51,584 nt of DNA from Fibrobacterota bacterium. GTDB lineage: Bacteria > Fibrobacterota > Chitinivibrionia > Chitinivibrionales > Chitinispirillaceae. The position numbers and the translations under genes are program-made. Shown piece after piece: positions 7,822 through 16,329 of this stretch (position 1 is its first letter; each line of letters opens with the position of its first letter). The notes beneath the pieces are model-generated. The model was given only the letters and a program-made list of their open reading frames with translations, did not search any database and had not been told where the DNA came from. Location of the stretch: assembly GCA_023436205.1 (NCBI GenBank), contig JAEZKC010000043.1:1-51584 (forward strand), read 5' to 3'.

Positions 7822-7854
7822 GCGTACGAATACCGCTTGAGCTGAGTACGAGTA
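7822..7854. repeat. REP-like palindromic repeat, copy 2
   Basis: This is a direct repeat of 7620-7652, starting GCGTACGAATACCGCTTG and ending GAGCTGAGTACGA, 202 bases downstream in the same orientation. The self-complementary ends are kept, which favours a structured element over chance. Confidence 0.45.
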
Positions 7855-7974
7855 CTGCAGTGCTGAATACGGGAGAGTCCCAAAATCTCCCCTGCCGCAG
7901 ATTTCAATTCCTTTTACACTGATCGTAAGTTAATTTCATTGCACGGGCTTACTAAACCATTAAAGAGGTGGACC

Positions 7975-8457
7975 ATGGGGCTATCCAGAGAAGAAATCGT
8001 CGATCTGGCTTCCAGATACGTTTCCGCCGAAGAAATTACCGATTTTACCTGCGAAGGGGACGTTTTTTCCCTTCTCATAAGAGAGCTCCCCCAGGACAAA
8101 GTACTCTCCGACGAGGAAGGCTGGGGCTTTGGGGGATACGGGTTATGCCTGGGGTATACCGTAGACCATGAGGCCAAGCCTGCGGGAAAATGGCTCTGGA
8201 TGCATTTTGCGAGCCTGCAGAGTTTCCCCCCTTCGCCACAGGTCATCCGTCTGCAGCCTCCCCACGTGGTCAAAGGAAGATTCCAAAACCCTGAACGTAC
8301 ACAAGAAATACGAATTCTGAAAATCGATTTCTCCAAGGCATCGCTGGAAAGCGCAGCAGCTCAGGAACAACAGATTGCTCCAGAAGAGAAGCCGGCAAAA
8401 GAGGAAAACGGGAAAATCGTTAAATTCAGGAAAAAGGGTGCAACCAAGGAATCGTAA
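7975..8457 (+). CDS. Hypothetical cytoplasmic protein
   Basis: A 160-residue protein starting at the ATG in GAGGTGGACCATGG; an upstream in-frame TTG is unnecessary. Residues 1-110 form a compact domain (SREEIVDLASRYVSAEEITDF, EGWGFGGYGLCLGYTVDHEAKPAGKWLWMHF, QVIRLQPPHVVKGRFQNP). The C-terminal 45 residues are a low-complexity charged tail (EEKPAKEENGKIVKFRKKG). No catalytic motif, signal peptide or membrane segment is visible, and I do not recognise the family. It stands alone between the repeat-rich stretch and a terminator. Confidence 0.6.
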   Translation: MGLSREEIVDLASRYVSAEEITDFTCEGDVFSLLIRELPQDKVLSDEEGWGFGGYGLCLGYTVDHEAKPAGKWLWMHFASLQSFPPSPQVIRLQPPHVVKGRFQNPERTQEIRILKIDFSKASLESAAAQEQQIAPEEKPAKEENGKIVKFRKKGATKES

Positions 8458-8526
8458 GCGTGCAGCCGAACCGAGCTGACTTGTTCCCCAGGTTACAATC
8501 AATCTCACTTCGAGATAAATACCCCT

Positions 8527-8554
8527 AAAAAAAAAGGCTCCCTGTTCGGGAGCC
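8527..8554 (-). terminator. Rho-independent terminator of the lipoprotein gene
   Basis: A perfect 7-base stem, GGCTCCC/GGGAGCC (8536-8542 and 8548-8554), with loop TGTTC is followed on the minus strand by nine T residues. It lies about 30 bases past the stop of the lipoprotein gene at 8585. On the plus strand it may also stop readthrough from 7975-8457. Confidence 0.9.
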
Positions 8555-8584
8555 CTATATTTCACTACTGAAAAAATCAGTTGA

Positions 8585-9613
8585 TTACTGGAAATTCTTC
8601 TCCGAATAATGCGGACCATCACTGTTCTCATACACGAGTTTCTGGATCGTTCCTGAAACGGTAGGGAAAGTGATCTTCAGCTTTGTTTCTCTCTCCTGGT
8701 CAAGCATCTCAGGCTCCATCTTTCCGGAAATCGCCTTGTACTTCTTGCCATCGGTGTCAACCAGCGCGAAATCTGAAGCTCTCAGGCGAAGAGGATTGAA
8801 AGAGTAGTTGTAGATATGCACCAGTGAAGCACCACCTTTGGCGCCGATAGCCGGAACAGCCAGAAGGATATCGTACTTGTTAACTTTCTTGAAAACGATA
8901 GTGTCTTCATAGGTTTCAATTACACTGACAAATGCAGAGTAGGTTCCCACATTCACCTTGCGGATGTCGCTGCGCAGCTTAAGTGCATCGGCATTTGTTG
9001 AATCGAAGTAGAGAGCCACATTCGCATAGTACTCGGCTCTGACCAGCTGATCGGTTTCCTTGCTCTTTTTGCCTTCTTCATACTCGAACTTGGCCATATC
9101 GAGGTTTTCTTCAGCCACCTTCTTCACCACTTCGGCGCGCTTGGCCTTGAAAGGAGCAGGGTCACTTGCTTTTTCGATTGCCCGGTCGATGTACTTGAGA
9201 GCATCATCAAACTTCATTTTCGCAGCGCTGGTGTCGGAGAGCTGAACCAGAAAAGCCGCATACTGCTGACGAAGTTCTGGGGCCACCTCGGGAGTCAGTG
9301 CACCTTCGACATCATCCATGAGAAGAGGGATGGCATCCATCTGGGCGTTACCTTCATCAAGCACCATTTTGGCTCTGACCAGGCACATTTCAAGGAAGCG
9401 GTCACGAAGCTTTTTGCTGATCTTGTTGGGGTTGGCCTTCATAGCCCTGCTGTAGTTGATGTAGGCGGTTTTAAGCTGAGTACGCCTCTGGTCGCCCTGG
9501 GTCTTTTTTGAAAGGGTGTATGCCCTGTCTCCAGCAGTCTCTTCGTTAGAAGCGCAGGAAACCAGCATCATCAAAACGCTTAAGCCAACAAGAAGCCGTC
9601 CAATAACTCTCAT
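8585..9613 (-). CDS. Lipoprotein with TPR-like helical repeats and C-terminal Ig-like domain
   Basis: A 342-residue lipoprotein. The start is the ATG at 9613 because GGAGGAG lies 6 bases upstream; a GTG at 9625 sits upstream of that binding site. The leader MRVIGRLLVGLSVLMMLVSC ends in a good lipobox (LVSC), predicting lipid anchoring. Residues about 30-215 are helical with TPR-like periodicity (KFDDALKYIDRAIEKASDPAPF, RAEYYANVALYFDSTNADALKL). Residues about 230-342 form a beta domain of the DUF4352 style (HIYNYSFNPLRLRASDFALVDTDGKKYKA ... LKITFPTVSGTIQKLVYEN). It probably acts as an envelope scaffold. It is a single gene with its own terminator. Confidence 0.75.
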   Translation of the reverse strand: MRVIGRLLVGLSVLMMLVSCASNEETAGDRAYTLSKKTQGDQRRTQLKTAYINYSRAMKANPNKISKKLRDRFLEMCLVRAKMVLDEGNAQMDAIPLLMDDVEGALTPEVAPELRQQYAAFLVQLSDTSAAKMKFDDALKYIDRAIEKASDPAPFKAKRAEVVKKVAEENLDMAKFEYEEGKKSKETDQLVRAEYYANVALYFDSTNADALKLRSDIRKVNVGTYSAFVSVIETYEDTIVFKKVNKYDILLAVPAIGAKGGASLVHIYNYSFNPLRLRASDFALVDTDGKKYKAISGKMEPEMLDQERETKLKITFPTVSGTIQKLVYENSDGPHYSEKNFQ

Positions 9614-9842
9614 GAACTCCTCCACTTTCGGAATGTATATGGTATAGTAACTGAAATTCTACAGACCAGTTCTAAAGATGCATTCTCCCCTAAGGCATTG
9701 TCAACTGTTTAGTTTGGGAAATCCGGCATCTATCCTTATAGTGATACTGCACGGGCGCCGGTTCGTCATAAACCATTTTCTGCAGAGAGAAGAATCACTT
9801 ATATTGAATAGAATCACAAAAATAATCTTTCCCGGAGAACAG

Positions 9843-11189
9843 ATGAAAAGCCTTGACCCTGAAGTTCAACTTCAAGCGGCAATTCATATTGTCAAAAAAC
9901 TGACTCTTCATGGATATCAGGCCCTTTTTGCAGGTGGATGGGTTCGAGATTATGTAATGAAAAATCAGGCGCAAAGTGATATCGATATCGCCACCAATGC
10001 CACCCCCGATGCCATTTCCGGCCTGTTTTCCCAGACAATCGGTGTTGGAGAGCAGTTTGGAGTGGTGATAGTGGTCGAGCACGGAATACCTTTCGAAGTG
10101 GCCACGTTTCGCTCCGATGTGGGAATAAAAGATGGAAGACATCCGGAAAAGGTGGTGTTCACCGATGCCAAAACCGATGCATTGCGCAGAGATTTCACCA
10201 TTAACGGCATGTTTTACGACCCTTTCACCGATAAAGTGATCGACTACACCAATGGCTGCAGGGACATAAAAAACGGAGTAATTCAGGCTATCGGCAACCC
10301 CCTGGAGAGGTTCGGTGAGGATTATTTGCGGATGCTGCGGGCGATCCGTTTTGCCGCTCGCTTTAATTTTGTAATCGAACCGGTAACATTTCGCGCCTTG
10401 AAGCAGAAGGCCGCATTCATTACTGGTGTCTCCCCCGAGAGGATTTTTGCCGAAGTGGATAAAATGCTTCGGCAGCCCCACCCGGAGTTGGCACTGGAGA
10501 TGTTACATGAATCCGAACTTCTCAGGCATATTCTCCCGGAGGTGGAGGAGCTGGCGGGTATCGAACAGCCTCCGGAGTTCCATCCTGAGGGTGATGTGCT
10601 GGTCCACACTGAAAAAGCACTGGGCTTCATGGCAGAGAACCCTTCATCGGTGCTTGGGTGGTCGGTTCTTCTGCATGATATTGGCAAGCCCCCCACCATG
10701 ACTATAAGCGACAGGATACGCTTTAACAATCATGCAAATGTGGGGGCCCAGATGAGCGAGCGGATTCTAAAGAGGCTCAGAGCTCCCAACGTCCTGATTG
10801 AATCGGTCAAAGAGATGATAGCCAATCACATGAACTTCATGAATGTGACGAAGATGCGGCTTTCGACGCTGAAAAAATTTCTGGCCAGAGCGACCTTTCA
10901 TGAGGAACTTGAGCTTCACCGGGCCGATTGCCTTGCCAGCCACGGGGATCTTGAGAACTACTATTTTCTGAAAACCAGGTATGGCGAACTTAAGCCTGAC
11001 CAGATAAAGCCCGCGCCCCTCATTTCCGGCAAAGATCTCATACAGCTTGGGTTCAAGCCCGGCCCGCTTTTCGGAAAGGTACTGGGTAAAGTGTACGATC
11101 TGCAGCTGGAGGATAAACTCGGCACCAGGGAGGAGGCGTTGGAACTGGTGAAAAAGCGCTGGAAGCAGACCATAAGCGGCAAATCCTGA
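9843..11189 (+). CDS. cca: CCA-adding enzyme / tRNA nucleotidyltransferase with HD domain
   Basis: A 448-residue class II tRNA nucleotidyltransferase, which builds or repairs the 3'-CCA end of tRNAs from CTP and ATP. The start is the ATG at 9843 after CCCGGAGAACAG; earlier in-frame codons encode an unconvincing extension. In order: the nucleotidyltransferase signature GGWVRD (31-36), the metal-binding DIDIATNATPD (46-56), RRDFTINGMFYD (115-126), RMLRAIRFAARF (163-174), and an HD domain with LLHDIGKPPT (276-285) and NNHANVGA. The HD domain typically gives phosphatase or phosphodiesterase activity. A poly(A) polymerase of the same superfamily is the main alternative. A terminator follows at 11308. 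Confidence 0.92.
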   Translation: MKSLDPEVQLQAAIHIVKKLTLHGYQALFAGGWVRDYVMKNQAQSDIDIATNATPDAISGLFSQTIGVGEQFGVVIVVEHGIPFEVATFRSDVGIKDGRHPEKVVFTDAKTDALRRDFTINGMFYDPFTDKVIDYTNGCRDIKNGVIQAIGNPLERFGEDYLRMLRAIRFAARFNFVIEPVTFRALKQKAAFITGVSPERIFAEVDKMLRQPHPELALEMLHESELLRHILPEVEELAGIEQPPEFHPEGDVLVHTEKALGFMAENPSSVLGWSVLLHDIGKPPTMTISDRIRFNNHANVGAQMSERILKRLRAPNVLIESVKEMIANHMNFMNVTKMRLSTLKKFLARATFHEELELHRADCLASHGDLENYYFLKTRYGELKPDQIKPAPLISGKDLIQLGFKPGPLFGKVLGKVYDLQLEDKLGTREEALELVKKRWKQTISGKS

Positions 11190-11307
11190 GAGCAGCCTGC
11201 ATGCTTGTTATAATACATTAAATAAGTAGATAACTGGATCGAAATATTCCTTGTTGAAAATAAGCCCATCTATTATTTTTTCATGATTGCAAAGCTTGGC
11301 GACTCGA

Positions 11308-11329
11308 CGGGCATAAAAGGCCCGTTTTT
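11308..11329 (+). terminator. Rho-independent terminator after cca
   Basis: The stem CGGGC/GCCCG (11308-11312 and 11320-11324) with a 7-base loop is followed by TTTTT. It lies about 120 bases past the cca stop and just before the rimP operon, so it separates the two transcripts. Confidence 0.75.
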
Positions 11330-11371
11330 GCTATATGCACCTTTTTCTGATAACACAGTGATGGCGGAGTG

Positions 11372-11830
11372 ATGCCCTCGATTGACCAGGTAAAAACACT
11401 GATTGAATCGAAAGTCAACGAATTGGGATTCGAGCTTTTCGATGCGCGCTATTTTGGCGCCGGTTCCCGTTCAGTTCTGCGCATCACCATAGACAGCGAC
11501 TCCGGGGTTTCCATTGGAGACTGTGAGCGGGTCAGTAACGAGATTTCGGTTGCCCTGGATGAGGCAAACTTCGCCGATGGCAAGCCGTATTCTCTTGAAG
11601 TGTCCTCTCCCGGCATCGACCGGCCGCTTAAAACCGAGAGGGACTTTCGCCGGATCAAAGGCAGATTCGTGGTGGTGCATCTCACCGAAGGAGTCGCGGG
11701 GAAGAAAACGGTGCGGGGCAAGGTAGTCGATTGTCAAGGCAACAAACTTATGGTTGAAATCGAAAACAAAACGGTTGAAATTCCTCTTTCCGACATTTAC
11801 AGCGGCAAAGAGGAGATCCGATTCAAGTAA
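11372..11830 (+). CDS. rimP: Ribosome maturation factor RimP
   Basis: A 152-residue protein needed for maturation of the 30S subunit. The family signature YSLEVSSPGIDRPLK is at about residues 70-84, preceded by LRITIDSDSGVSIGDCERVSNEIS of the N-terminal domain. It ends in the usual SH3-like C-terminal domain (GKVVDCQGNKLMVEIENKTVEIPLSDI). The ATG at 11372 follows GGAG closely; a GTG directly before it is an alternative. It opens the rimP-nusA-infB cluster and nusA begins 21 bases later, the standard bacterial order. Confidence 0.95.
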   Translation: MPSIDQVKTLIESKVNELGFELFDARYFGAGSRSVLRITIDSDSGVSIGDCERVSNEISVALDEANFADGKPYSLEVSSPGIDRPLKTERDFRRIKGRFVVVHLTEGVAGKKTVRGKVVDCQGNKLMVEIENKTVEIPLSDIYSGKEEIRFK

Positions 11831-11851
11831 CGCGGAAGGATTCTGGTCCAG

Positions 11852-13237
11852 ATGAAGAAGAAGAGCAGAAACGAAGCAGTGAAGGCAATGGATATTGTGA
11901 CTTCACTGGGTGCGGTGACAAAAGAGAAAAGCATCAGCATGGATCTGGTACTTGAGACTTTGAAGGATGCTCTGGCAACCGGGGCCAAAAAGTATTTGGG
12001 CCAGCCCACCAATGTGGAAGTTAAAGTTGACAGGGAGAAGGGAACTATCGAAGTGTTCACCCGCCAGATGGTGGTTGAGGTGGTTGAAGATCCCGAAAAC
12101 CAGATATCCATCGAAGAGGCGCGTGAACTGGATGAGGATCTTGAAATTGGTGATGAGCTGATTCAGGATCTGGACATTGAGCTCTTCGGAAGAACCGCGA
12201 TTCAGACTGCAAAGCAGGTTATCGTGCAGAGAGTGCGCGAGGCGGAGCGCGACAAGATTTTCGCCGATTACAGCGAAAGACTCGGTGAACTGGTGACCGG
12301 TACAGTCCAGCAGATTGAAAAGGGAAACATTCTGGTCAATCTGGGACGTACGGAGGCCCTTCTTCCTTACAAGGAACAGATCCGCAAGGAGCACTATCAC
12401 CAGGGGCAGAATATCCGCGCCTGTATATCAGAAGTAAAGAACAACACCAAAGGTCCGCAGGTTATCATATCAAGAACAAGCCCAGAATTTCTGGCCCGCC
12501 TTTTCGAACTTGAAGTTCCCGAAATCTACGACAAGACCGTGCGTATCGTAAAAGTGGTGCGCGATCCCGGCCACCGCTCAAAAATTGCGGTAACCACTTC
12601 CGACAGCAGAGTCGATCCTGTGGGAGCCTGCGTGGGGATGAGAGGAAACCGGGTACAGGCGATTGTACGGGAGCTGTCAAATGAGAGAATCGACATTATC
12701 AACTGGACAGAAGAGTTATCCCTTCTGGTCCGGCGTGTTTTCGCTCCTGCGGAAGTAAAGAGAGTCATTCCTGTGGGGATGCATAAAATCGTGGTGGTGA
12801 TAAGCGAAGATGATCTGGCACAGGCAATCGGGCGTGAGGGACAGAATATCCGTCTGGCATCCAAAATGCTTGATCGGGAGATCGATGTATTTGGTGACGA
12901 GGAGTTTGCCTCTCTCAGTGACGAGCAGCGTGCTGCCGCTCTGAGTGAAGAGGTGGCCATCCCCGAACAGAGTACGGCGGAAGGTGAAGCGGAAGGATCT
13001 GATCTTCAGGGTGAAAGTGAAGAGGTGGATGTTTCCTACGATGAAGTCTATGATGAGATGAGGGAAGAGGCCAAAGGTGAACGGGGGCCTCAGAACAACA
13101 ATGAGGAAAATCCTGTTCAGAACGACATTGTAAACAGTGCAGTTGAATCTCTTTCCGAATCGGACGAAGATGCCGACTCGGCGATTGACAATGCTAGTGA
13201 AAACAAGGAAGGCAGCGAGGCTGGCTCTTCCATATGA
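11852..13237 (+). CDS. nusA: Transcription termination/antitermination factor NusA
   Basis: A 461-residue RNA polymerase-binding factor acting in pausing, termination and antitermination. The order is: N-terminal polymerase-binding domain (to about 130), S1 domain (GELVTGTVQQIEKGNILVNLG), and two KH domains including DPVGACVGMRGNRVQAIVREL and DDLAQAIGREGQNIRLASK. Instead of the helix-hairpin-helix acidic repeats of E. coli NusA, a roughly 110-residue acidic, low-complexity tail follows (rich in E, D, S). Upstream rimP and downstream infB confirm the identity. Its last codons overlap a small frame at 13191-13343. Confidence 0.96.
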   Translation: MKKKSRNEAVKAMDIVTSLGAVTKEKSISMDLVLETLKDALATGAKKYLGQPTNVEVKVDREKGTIEVFTRQMVVEVVEDPENQISIEEARELDEDLEIGDELIQDLDIELFGRTAIQTAKQVIVQRVREAERDKIFADYSERLGELVTGTVQQIEKGNILVNLGRTEALLPYKEQIRKEHYHQGQNIRACISEVKNNTKGPQVIISRTSPEFLARLFELEVPEIYDKTVRIVKVVRDPGHRSKIAVTTSDSRVDPVGACVGMRGNRVQAIVRELSNERIDIINWTEELSLLVRRVFAPAEVKRVIPVGMHKIVVVISEDDLAQAIGREGQNIRLASKMLDREIDVFGDEEFASLSDEQRAAALSEEVAIPEQSTAEGEAEGSDLQGESEEVDVSYDEVYDEMREEAKGERGPQNNNEENPVQNDIVNSAVESLSESDEDADSAIDNASENKEGSEAGSSI

Positions 13238-13343
13238 AATCCGCAGACTGCAGCACCTTGCTTCAGAGCGGACTGAGCAACAGCAAGAGAACAAAAATCT
13301 CGCTGACGGTTATGTTGATATACTGAAACTGGAATACCTGTGA
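13191..13343 (+). CDS. Possible small protein between nusA and infB
   Basis: A 50-residue frame starts inside the end of nusA at ATG 13191 and overlaps it by 47 bases. The peptide reads plausibly as a helical, charged protein (EIRRLQHLASERTEQQQENKN, then LADGYVDILKLEYL). There is no obvious Shine-Dalgarno. Many bacteria have ylxR (RNA-binding DUF448) at this position; this frame does not show ylxR motifs. It may be a decayed remnant, a lineage-specific small protein, or chance. Confidence 0.3.
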   Translation: MLVKTRKAARLALPYEIRRLQHLASERTEQQQENKNLADGYVDILKLEYL

Positions 13344-13416
13344 GAGCTGGTCGGCTCGAAGTCTGGTGTTCTTCAAATATCGGACTCGCCGGCAGTCAAG
13401 AATTGAGAGGTAACGA

Positions 13417-15921
13417 ATGGCGAAGGAAAAAGTCTACAAACTTGCGCAGGAATTCAAGGTGTCCAGTGAGGCGCTGGTACAGATGCTTCGCGGCATGGGC
13501 ATTCCGGTGAAGAGTCACATGAGCACCGTCGATGAAGAGCTGCGCGACGAGATCAAGAAAAAATTCGAGCAGGAACGAGCCGAGATAAAGAAGGAATACG
13601 AGCGCAAAAAGCAGATGCTCACCAAAGCCAGAGAAGAAGCTATTGGTGGTGCCGAAGAGCCTGCCGCACAGCCGGTTGCTGCGGAAAAGCCCGCTGAACC
13701 TGTTGTAGCTGCACCAGCTCCGGAAACCGCGGCCAGAGTAGTTCCCCAGGAAACAGCAGAGAAACCTGCCGAAACACAGCAGCCGCGTGAAGCTTCTCAA
13801 CAGCAACAGCAGCAGCAGCAGCAACAGCGTCCAAGACCCATTCGAAAATATCACGAAAGAGAGTCCTGGGCTAAAAGCACCTATACACCTGCGGCTCCGT
13901 CTTCAACTCCTGCCCCTAATCCGGCAGCAACCATGCCCACTCCTCCCCCGCCAGCCAAACCCAACACCGAAGGTGAAAGGGCAGCCGGCAAGAAGGATAA
14001 GCATAAGAAGAAGGGCGGCAAGGGCCGCAATGAGCGTCCGGAGATTACGGAAGTCGAACTGAAAGCCAATGTTAAAAAGACTTTGGCCAAGATCGGTTCA
14101 GGATTTACTAAAAAGAAGTACAAGAAAGAAGCAGATGTCAGGGAAGACGAACTGGACACTGAGAAGAAAATTCTTAACGTCGCGGAGTTTGTCACTGCCA
14201 ACGAACTCGCCAACATGATGAATGTTGCGCCCAGTGATGTTATCGCCAAATGTCTTGAACTGGGGATGTTTGTCACTATCAACCAGCGCCTAGATTTTGA
14301 GACCATCGAACTTCTAGTCGATGAATTCGGCTATATTGCAAAACTTATGGACGAGTATGCTCCGGAAGAGGAGTTTGAGGCGGAAGAGGAAAACGAGGAA
14401 GCGCTGGTTCCCAGAGCGCCGGTGGTGACCATCATGGGTCACGTCGACCACGGAAAGACCTCTCTTCTTGACTACATTCGAAAAACCAATGTTATCGCCG
14501 GTGAAGCTGGCGGTATCACTCAGCACATTGCGGCCTATGAGGTGAAGACCAAACAGGGTTCCGTGACATTCCTCGATACTCCGGGTCACGAAGCTTTCAC
14601 CGCCATGCGTGCCAGAGGTTCACAGATCACCGATGTTATTGTGCTTGTGGTCGCTGCCGATTCCGGGGTCATGCCTCAGACAAGAGAGGCGATCGACCAT
14701 GCTAAGGCTGCGGGAGTTCCCCTGGTAATCGCCATCAACAAAATTGATCTGCCCACGGCCAACGTTGACAGAGTGAAGGGTGAGTTAGCGAACTACAATG
14801 TGGTGGTGGAGGATTACGGTGGTCAGACCTCCTCGGTGGAGATTTCCGCCAAGACCGGTAAAGGGGTCGACAAGCTGCTGGAGGTTCTGGCGCTTGAAAC
14901 GGAAATTCTTGAGCTCAAGGCTAATCCCGAAGGCAAATGCCAAGGTGTGGTCATCGAATCAGAACTTGACAAGGGCAAGGGTCCCATCGCCACCATTCTC
15001 GTTCAGAAAGGTACTCTTCGCAAGGGAGACGCTTTCGTGACCGGTATCCATAACGGAAGGGTCAGGGAGCTTTACAATGAGCGCGGCATGATGGTGGAGC
15101 AGGCCAAACCAAGCCAACCGGTTCTGGTGCTGGGTCTTTCCGGTACGCCTCAGGCCGGTGATTCCTTCAGAGTTGTCGATGATGAAAAGGAGGCCCGTGA
15201 AATCAGCGGTCGCCGTCGTCTTGCTCAGAAAGAGCGGGAAATGCGCAAAATAAATGCGGTTTCTCTCGATCATCTTTATGAGCAGATTCAGGCCGGAAAT
15301 GTCCAGAACCTCAACCTGATTATCAAGGGTGACGTGGACGGTTCCGTTGAGGCTCTTGCAGCATCACTTGAGAAGCTCAGTACTCCTGAAATCAAGGTCA
15401 GAGTCATTCACAAGAGTGTTGGAGCCATAAAAGAAACTGATATCATGCTGGCTGCCGCATCTCAGGCTCTGATTATCGGGTTCCATCTCAGCCCCAACAC
15501 CAAAATTCGCGATCTTGCCAAGCAGGAAGGTGTTGAAATCAGAAACTACCGTATCATTTACGAAGCAGTGGATGCGGTGCATGCGGCCATGGAAGGCATG
15601 CTGAAGCCGGAAATTAAAGAGAACACTATCGCCGAAATTGTGGTTCGTAAAGTTTTCAAGATTTCCAAGATTGGCACCATTGCCGGATGTATGGTTGAAT
15701 CAGGAACTGTTACCCGCGGTGTCAAAGCCAGAATTATCCGTGACGATGTGGAACTGGCGGAAACCAGAATTTCCAGCCTGAAGCGTCTGCAGGAGGATGT
15801 GCGGGAGGTCAATACCGGCTACGAATGCGGTATTATTGTTGATCGTTTCTCAGATTTCCAGGAAGGCGACCGCATTGTCACCTTCGAAGAAGTCGAAATT
15901 GCCAGAAAGTTAACCAGGTAA
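13417..15921 (+). CDS. infB: Translation initiation factor IF-2
   Basis: An 834-residue GTPase that places initiator tRNA on the 30S subunit and promotes subunit joining. The order is: IF2_N domain (1-52; VYKLAQEFKVSSEALVQML), a long low-complexity linker with a run of ten glutamines near residue 128, a second IF2_N-like segment (about 250-290; NVAEFVTANELANMM). Then the G domain: GHVDHGKTSL (G1), GGITQHIAAYEV (G2), DTPGHEAF (G3), NKIDLP (G4), SAKTGKG (G5). Domains II-IV follow to the C-terminus, including GSVEALAASLEKLS. Length and gene order are normal for bacteria. Confidence 0.97.
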   Translation: MAKEKVYKLAQEFKVSSEALVQMLRGMGIPVKSHMSTVDEELRDEIKKKFEQERAEIKKEYERKKQMLTKAREEAIGGAEEPAAQPVAAEKPAEPVVAAPAPETAARVVPQETAEKPAETQQPREASQQQQQQQQQQRPRPIRKYHERESWAKSTYTPAAPSSTPAPNPAATMPTPPPPAKPNTEGERAAGKKDKHKKKGGKGRNERPEITEVELKANVKKTLAKIGSGFTKKKYKKEADVREDELDTEKKILNVAEFVTANELANMMNVAPSDVIAKCLELGMFVTINQRLDFETIELLVDEFGYIAKLMDEYAPEEEFEAEEENEEALVPRAPVVTIMGHVDHGKTSLLDYIRKTNVIAGEAGGITQHIAAYEVKTKQGSVTFLDTPGHEAFTAMRARGSQITDVIVLVVAADSGVMPQTREAIDHAKAAGVPLVIAINKIDLPTANVDRVKGELANYNVVVEDYGGQTSSVEISAKTGKGVDKLLEVLALETEILELKANPEGKCQGVVIESELDKGKGPIATILVQKGTLRKGDAFVTGIHNGRVRELYNERGMMVEQAKPSQPVLVLGLSGTPQAGDSFRVVDDEKEAREISGRRRLAQKEREMRKINAVSLDHLYEQIQAGNVQNLNLIIKGDVDGSVEALAASLEKLSTPEIKVRVIHKSVGAIKETDIMLAAASQALIIGFHLSPNTKIRDLAKQEGVEIRNYRIIYEAVDAVHAAMEGMLKPEIKENTIAEIVVRKVFKISKIGTIAGCMVESGTVTRGVKARIIRDDVELAETRISSLKRLQEDVREVNTGYECGIIVDRFSDFQEGDRIVTFEEVEIARKLTR
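13795..13830 (+). repeat. CAG/CAA trinucleotide run encoding polyglutamine inside infB
   Basis: About ten CAA/CAG codons in a row encode glutamines within the IF-2 linker, flanked by SQ and RPRPIRK. The run lies in a disordered region where length changes should be tolerated; its mixed codons make slippage less likely than in a pure repeat. Confidence 0.85.
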
Positions 15922-15939
15922 AACCACCTTCGGGTGGTT
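15922..15939 (+). promoter_or_regulatory. UUCG-capped hairpin between infB and rbfA
   Basis: AACCACC and GGTGGTT pair perfectly across a TTCG tetraloop, starting just after the infB stop. The trailing T tract is weak (TTACCTTTT). This is more likely an mRNA-stabilising or partial-termination hairpin than a full terminator. The rbfA ribosome binding site (AGAGGA) follows directly. Confidence 0.65.
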
Positions 15940-15960
15940 TACCTTTTAAAAGAGGAATTT

Positions 15961-16329
15961 ATGGCTGCACCGCATTGGCATAACGAGCGGTTGCGTGAAG
16001 TACTGCTGAGAGAAATCGGGATCACCATTTCCCAAAAAGTGCGTGATCCCCGTATTCCTTCATTGGTAACCGTAACGGAAGTAAAGCTAGCACAGGATAA
16101 TAGAAACGCTACAGTGTACGTCAGTATCTTCGGAGATGAATCTGAAAAGCAGGAAGCCATTACGGCTCTCAATAAAGCTGCTCCCTTCATTCAACGTACC
16201 ATTGCTTCACAAATCACTGTCAAGCACTTCCCTCATCTCTATTTCAAACTGGACACTACAATAGAACAGGGACAGCATCTCAACGAGCTGTTCAAAGAAA
16301 TTAAAGATGATCTGGAAAGAACTGAATAG
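15961..16329 (+). CDS. rbfA: Ribosome-binding factor A
   Basis: A 122-residue KH-fold protein that binds the 30S subunit and assists 16S rRNA 5'-end processing and cold-shock ribosome maturation. The start is the ATG at 15961 after AAAAGAGGAATTT; a frame beginning at 15934 would run through the upstream hairpin. Typical features are NERLREVLLREIGITISQKVRDPRI at the N-terminus, TVTEVKLAQDNRNATVYVSIFGD in the core and LYFKLDTTIEQGQHLNELF near the end. It overlaps the next gene by 23 bases. The order infB-rbfA-nrnA-truB is a classic arrangement. Confidence 0.95.
   Translation: MAAPHWHNERLREVLLREIGITISQKVRDPRIPSLVTVTEVKLAQDNRNATVYVSIFGDESEKQEAITALNKAAPFIQRTIASQITVKHFPHLYFKLDTTIEQGQHLNELFKEIKDDLERTE

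Larger units (their letters stand above)
7113..7974. other. Long non-coding stretch with several repeats
   Basis: About 860 bases carry no credible gene; the frames present lack start signals and coding composition. They hold a 20-base inverted repeat pair (7263-7282, 7564-7583), two related palindromic direct repeats (7620-7652, 7822-7854) and a segment at 7745-7800. That segment (CCTTCGACCGAAGACTGC then TCAGGGCGAGCGGAACCC) resembles common dispersed intergenic repeats. It probably also contains the promoters of the leftward 7070 operon and of the rightward gene at 7975. Confidence 0.6.
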
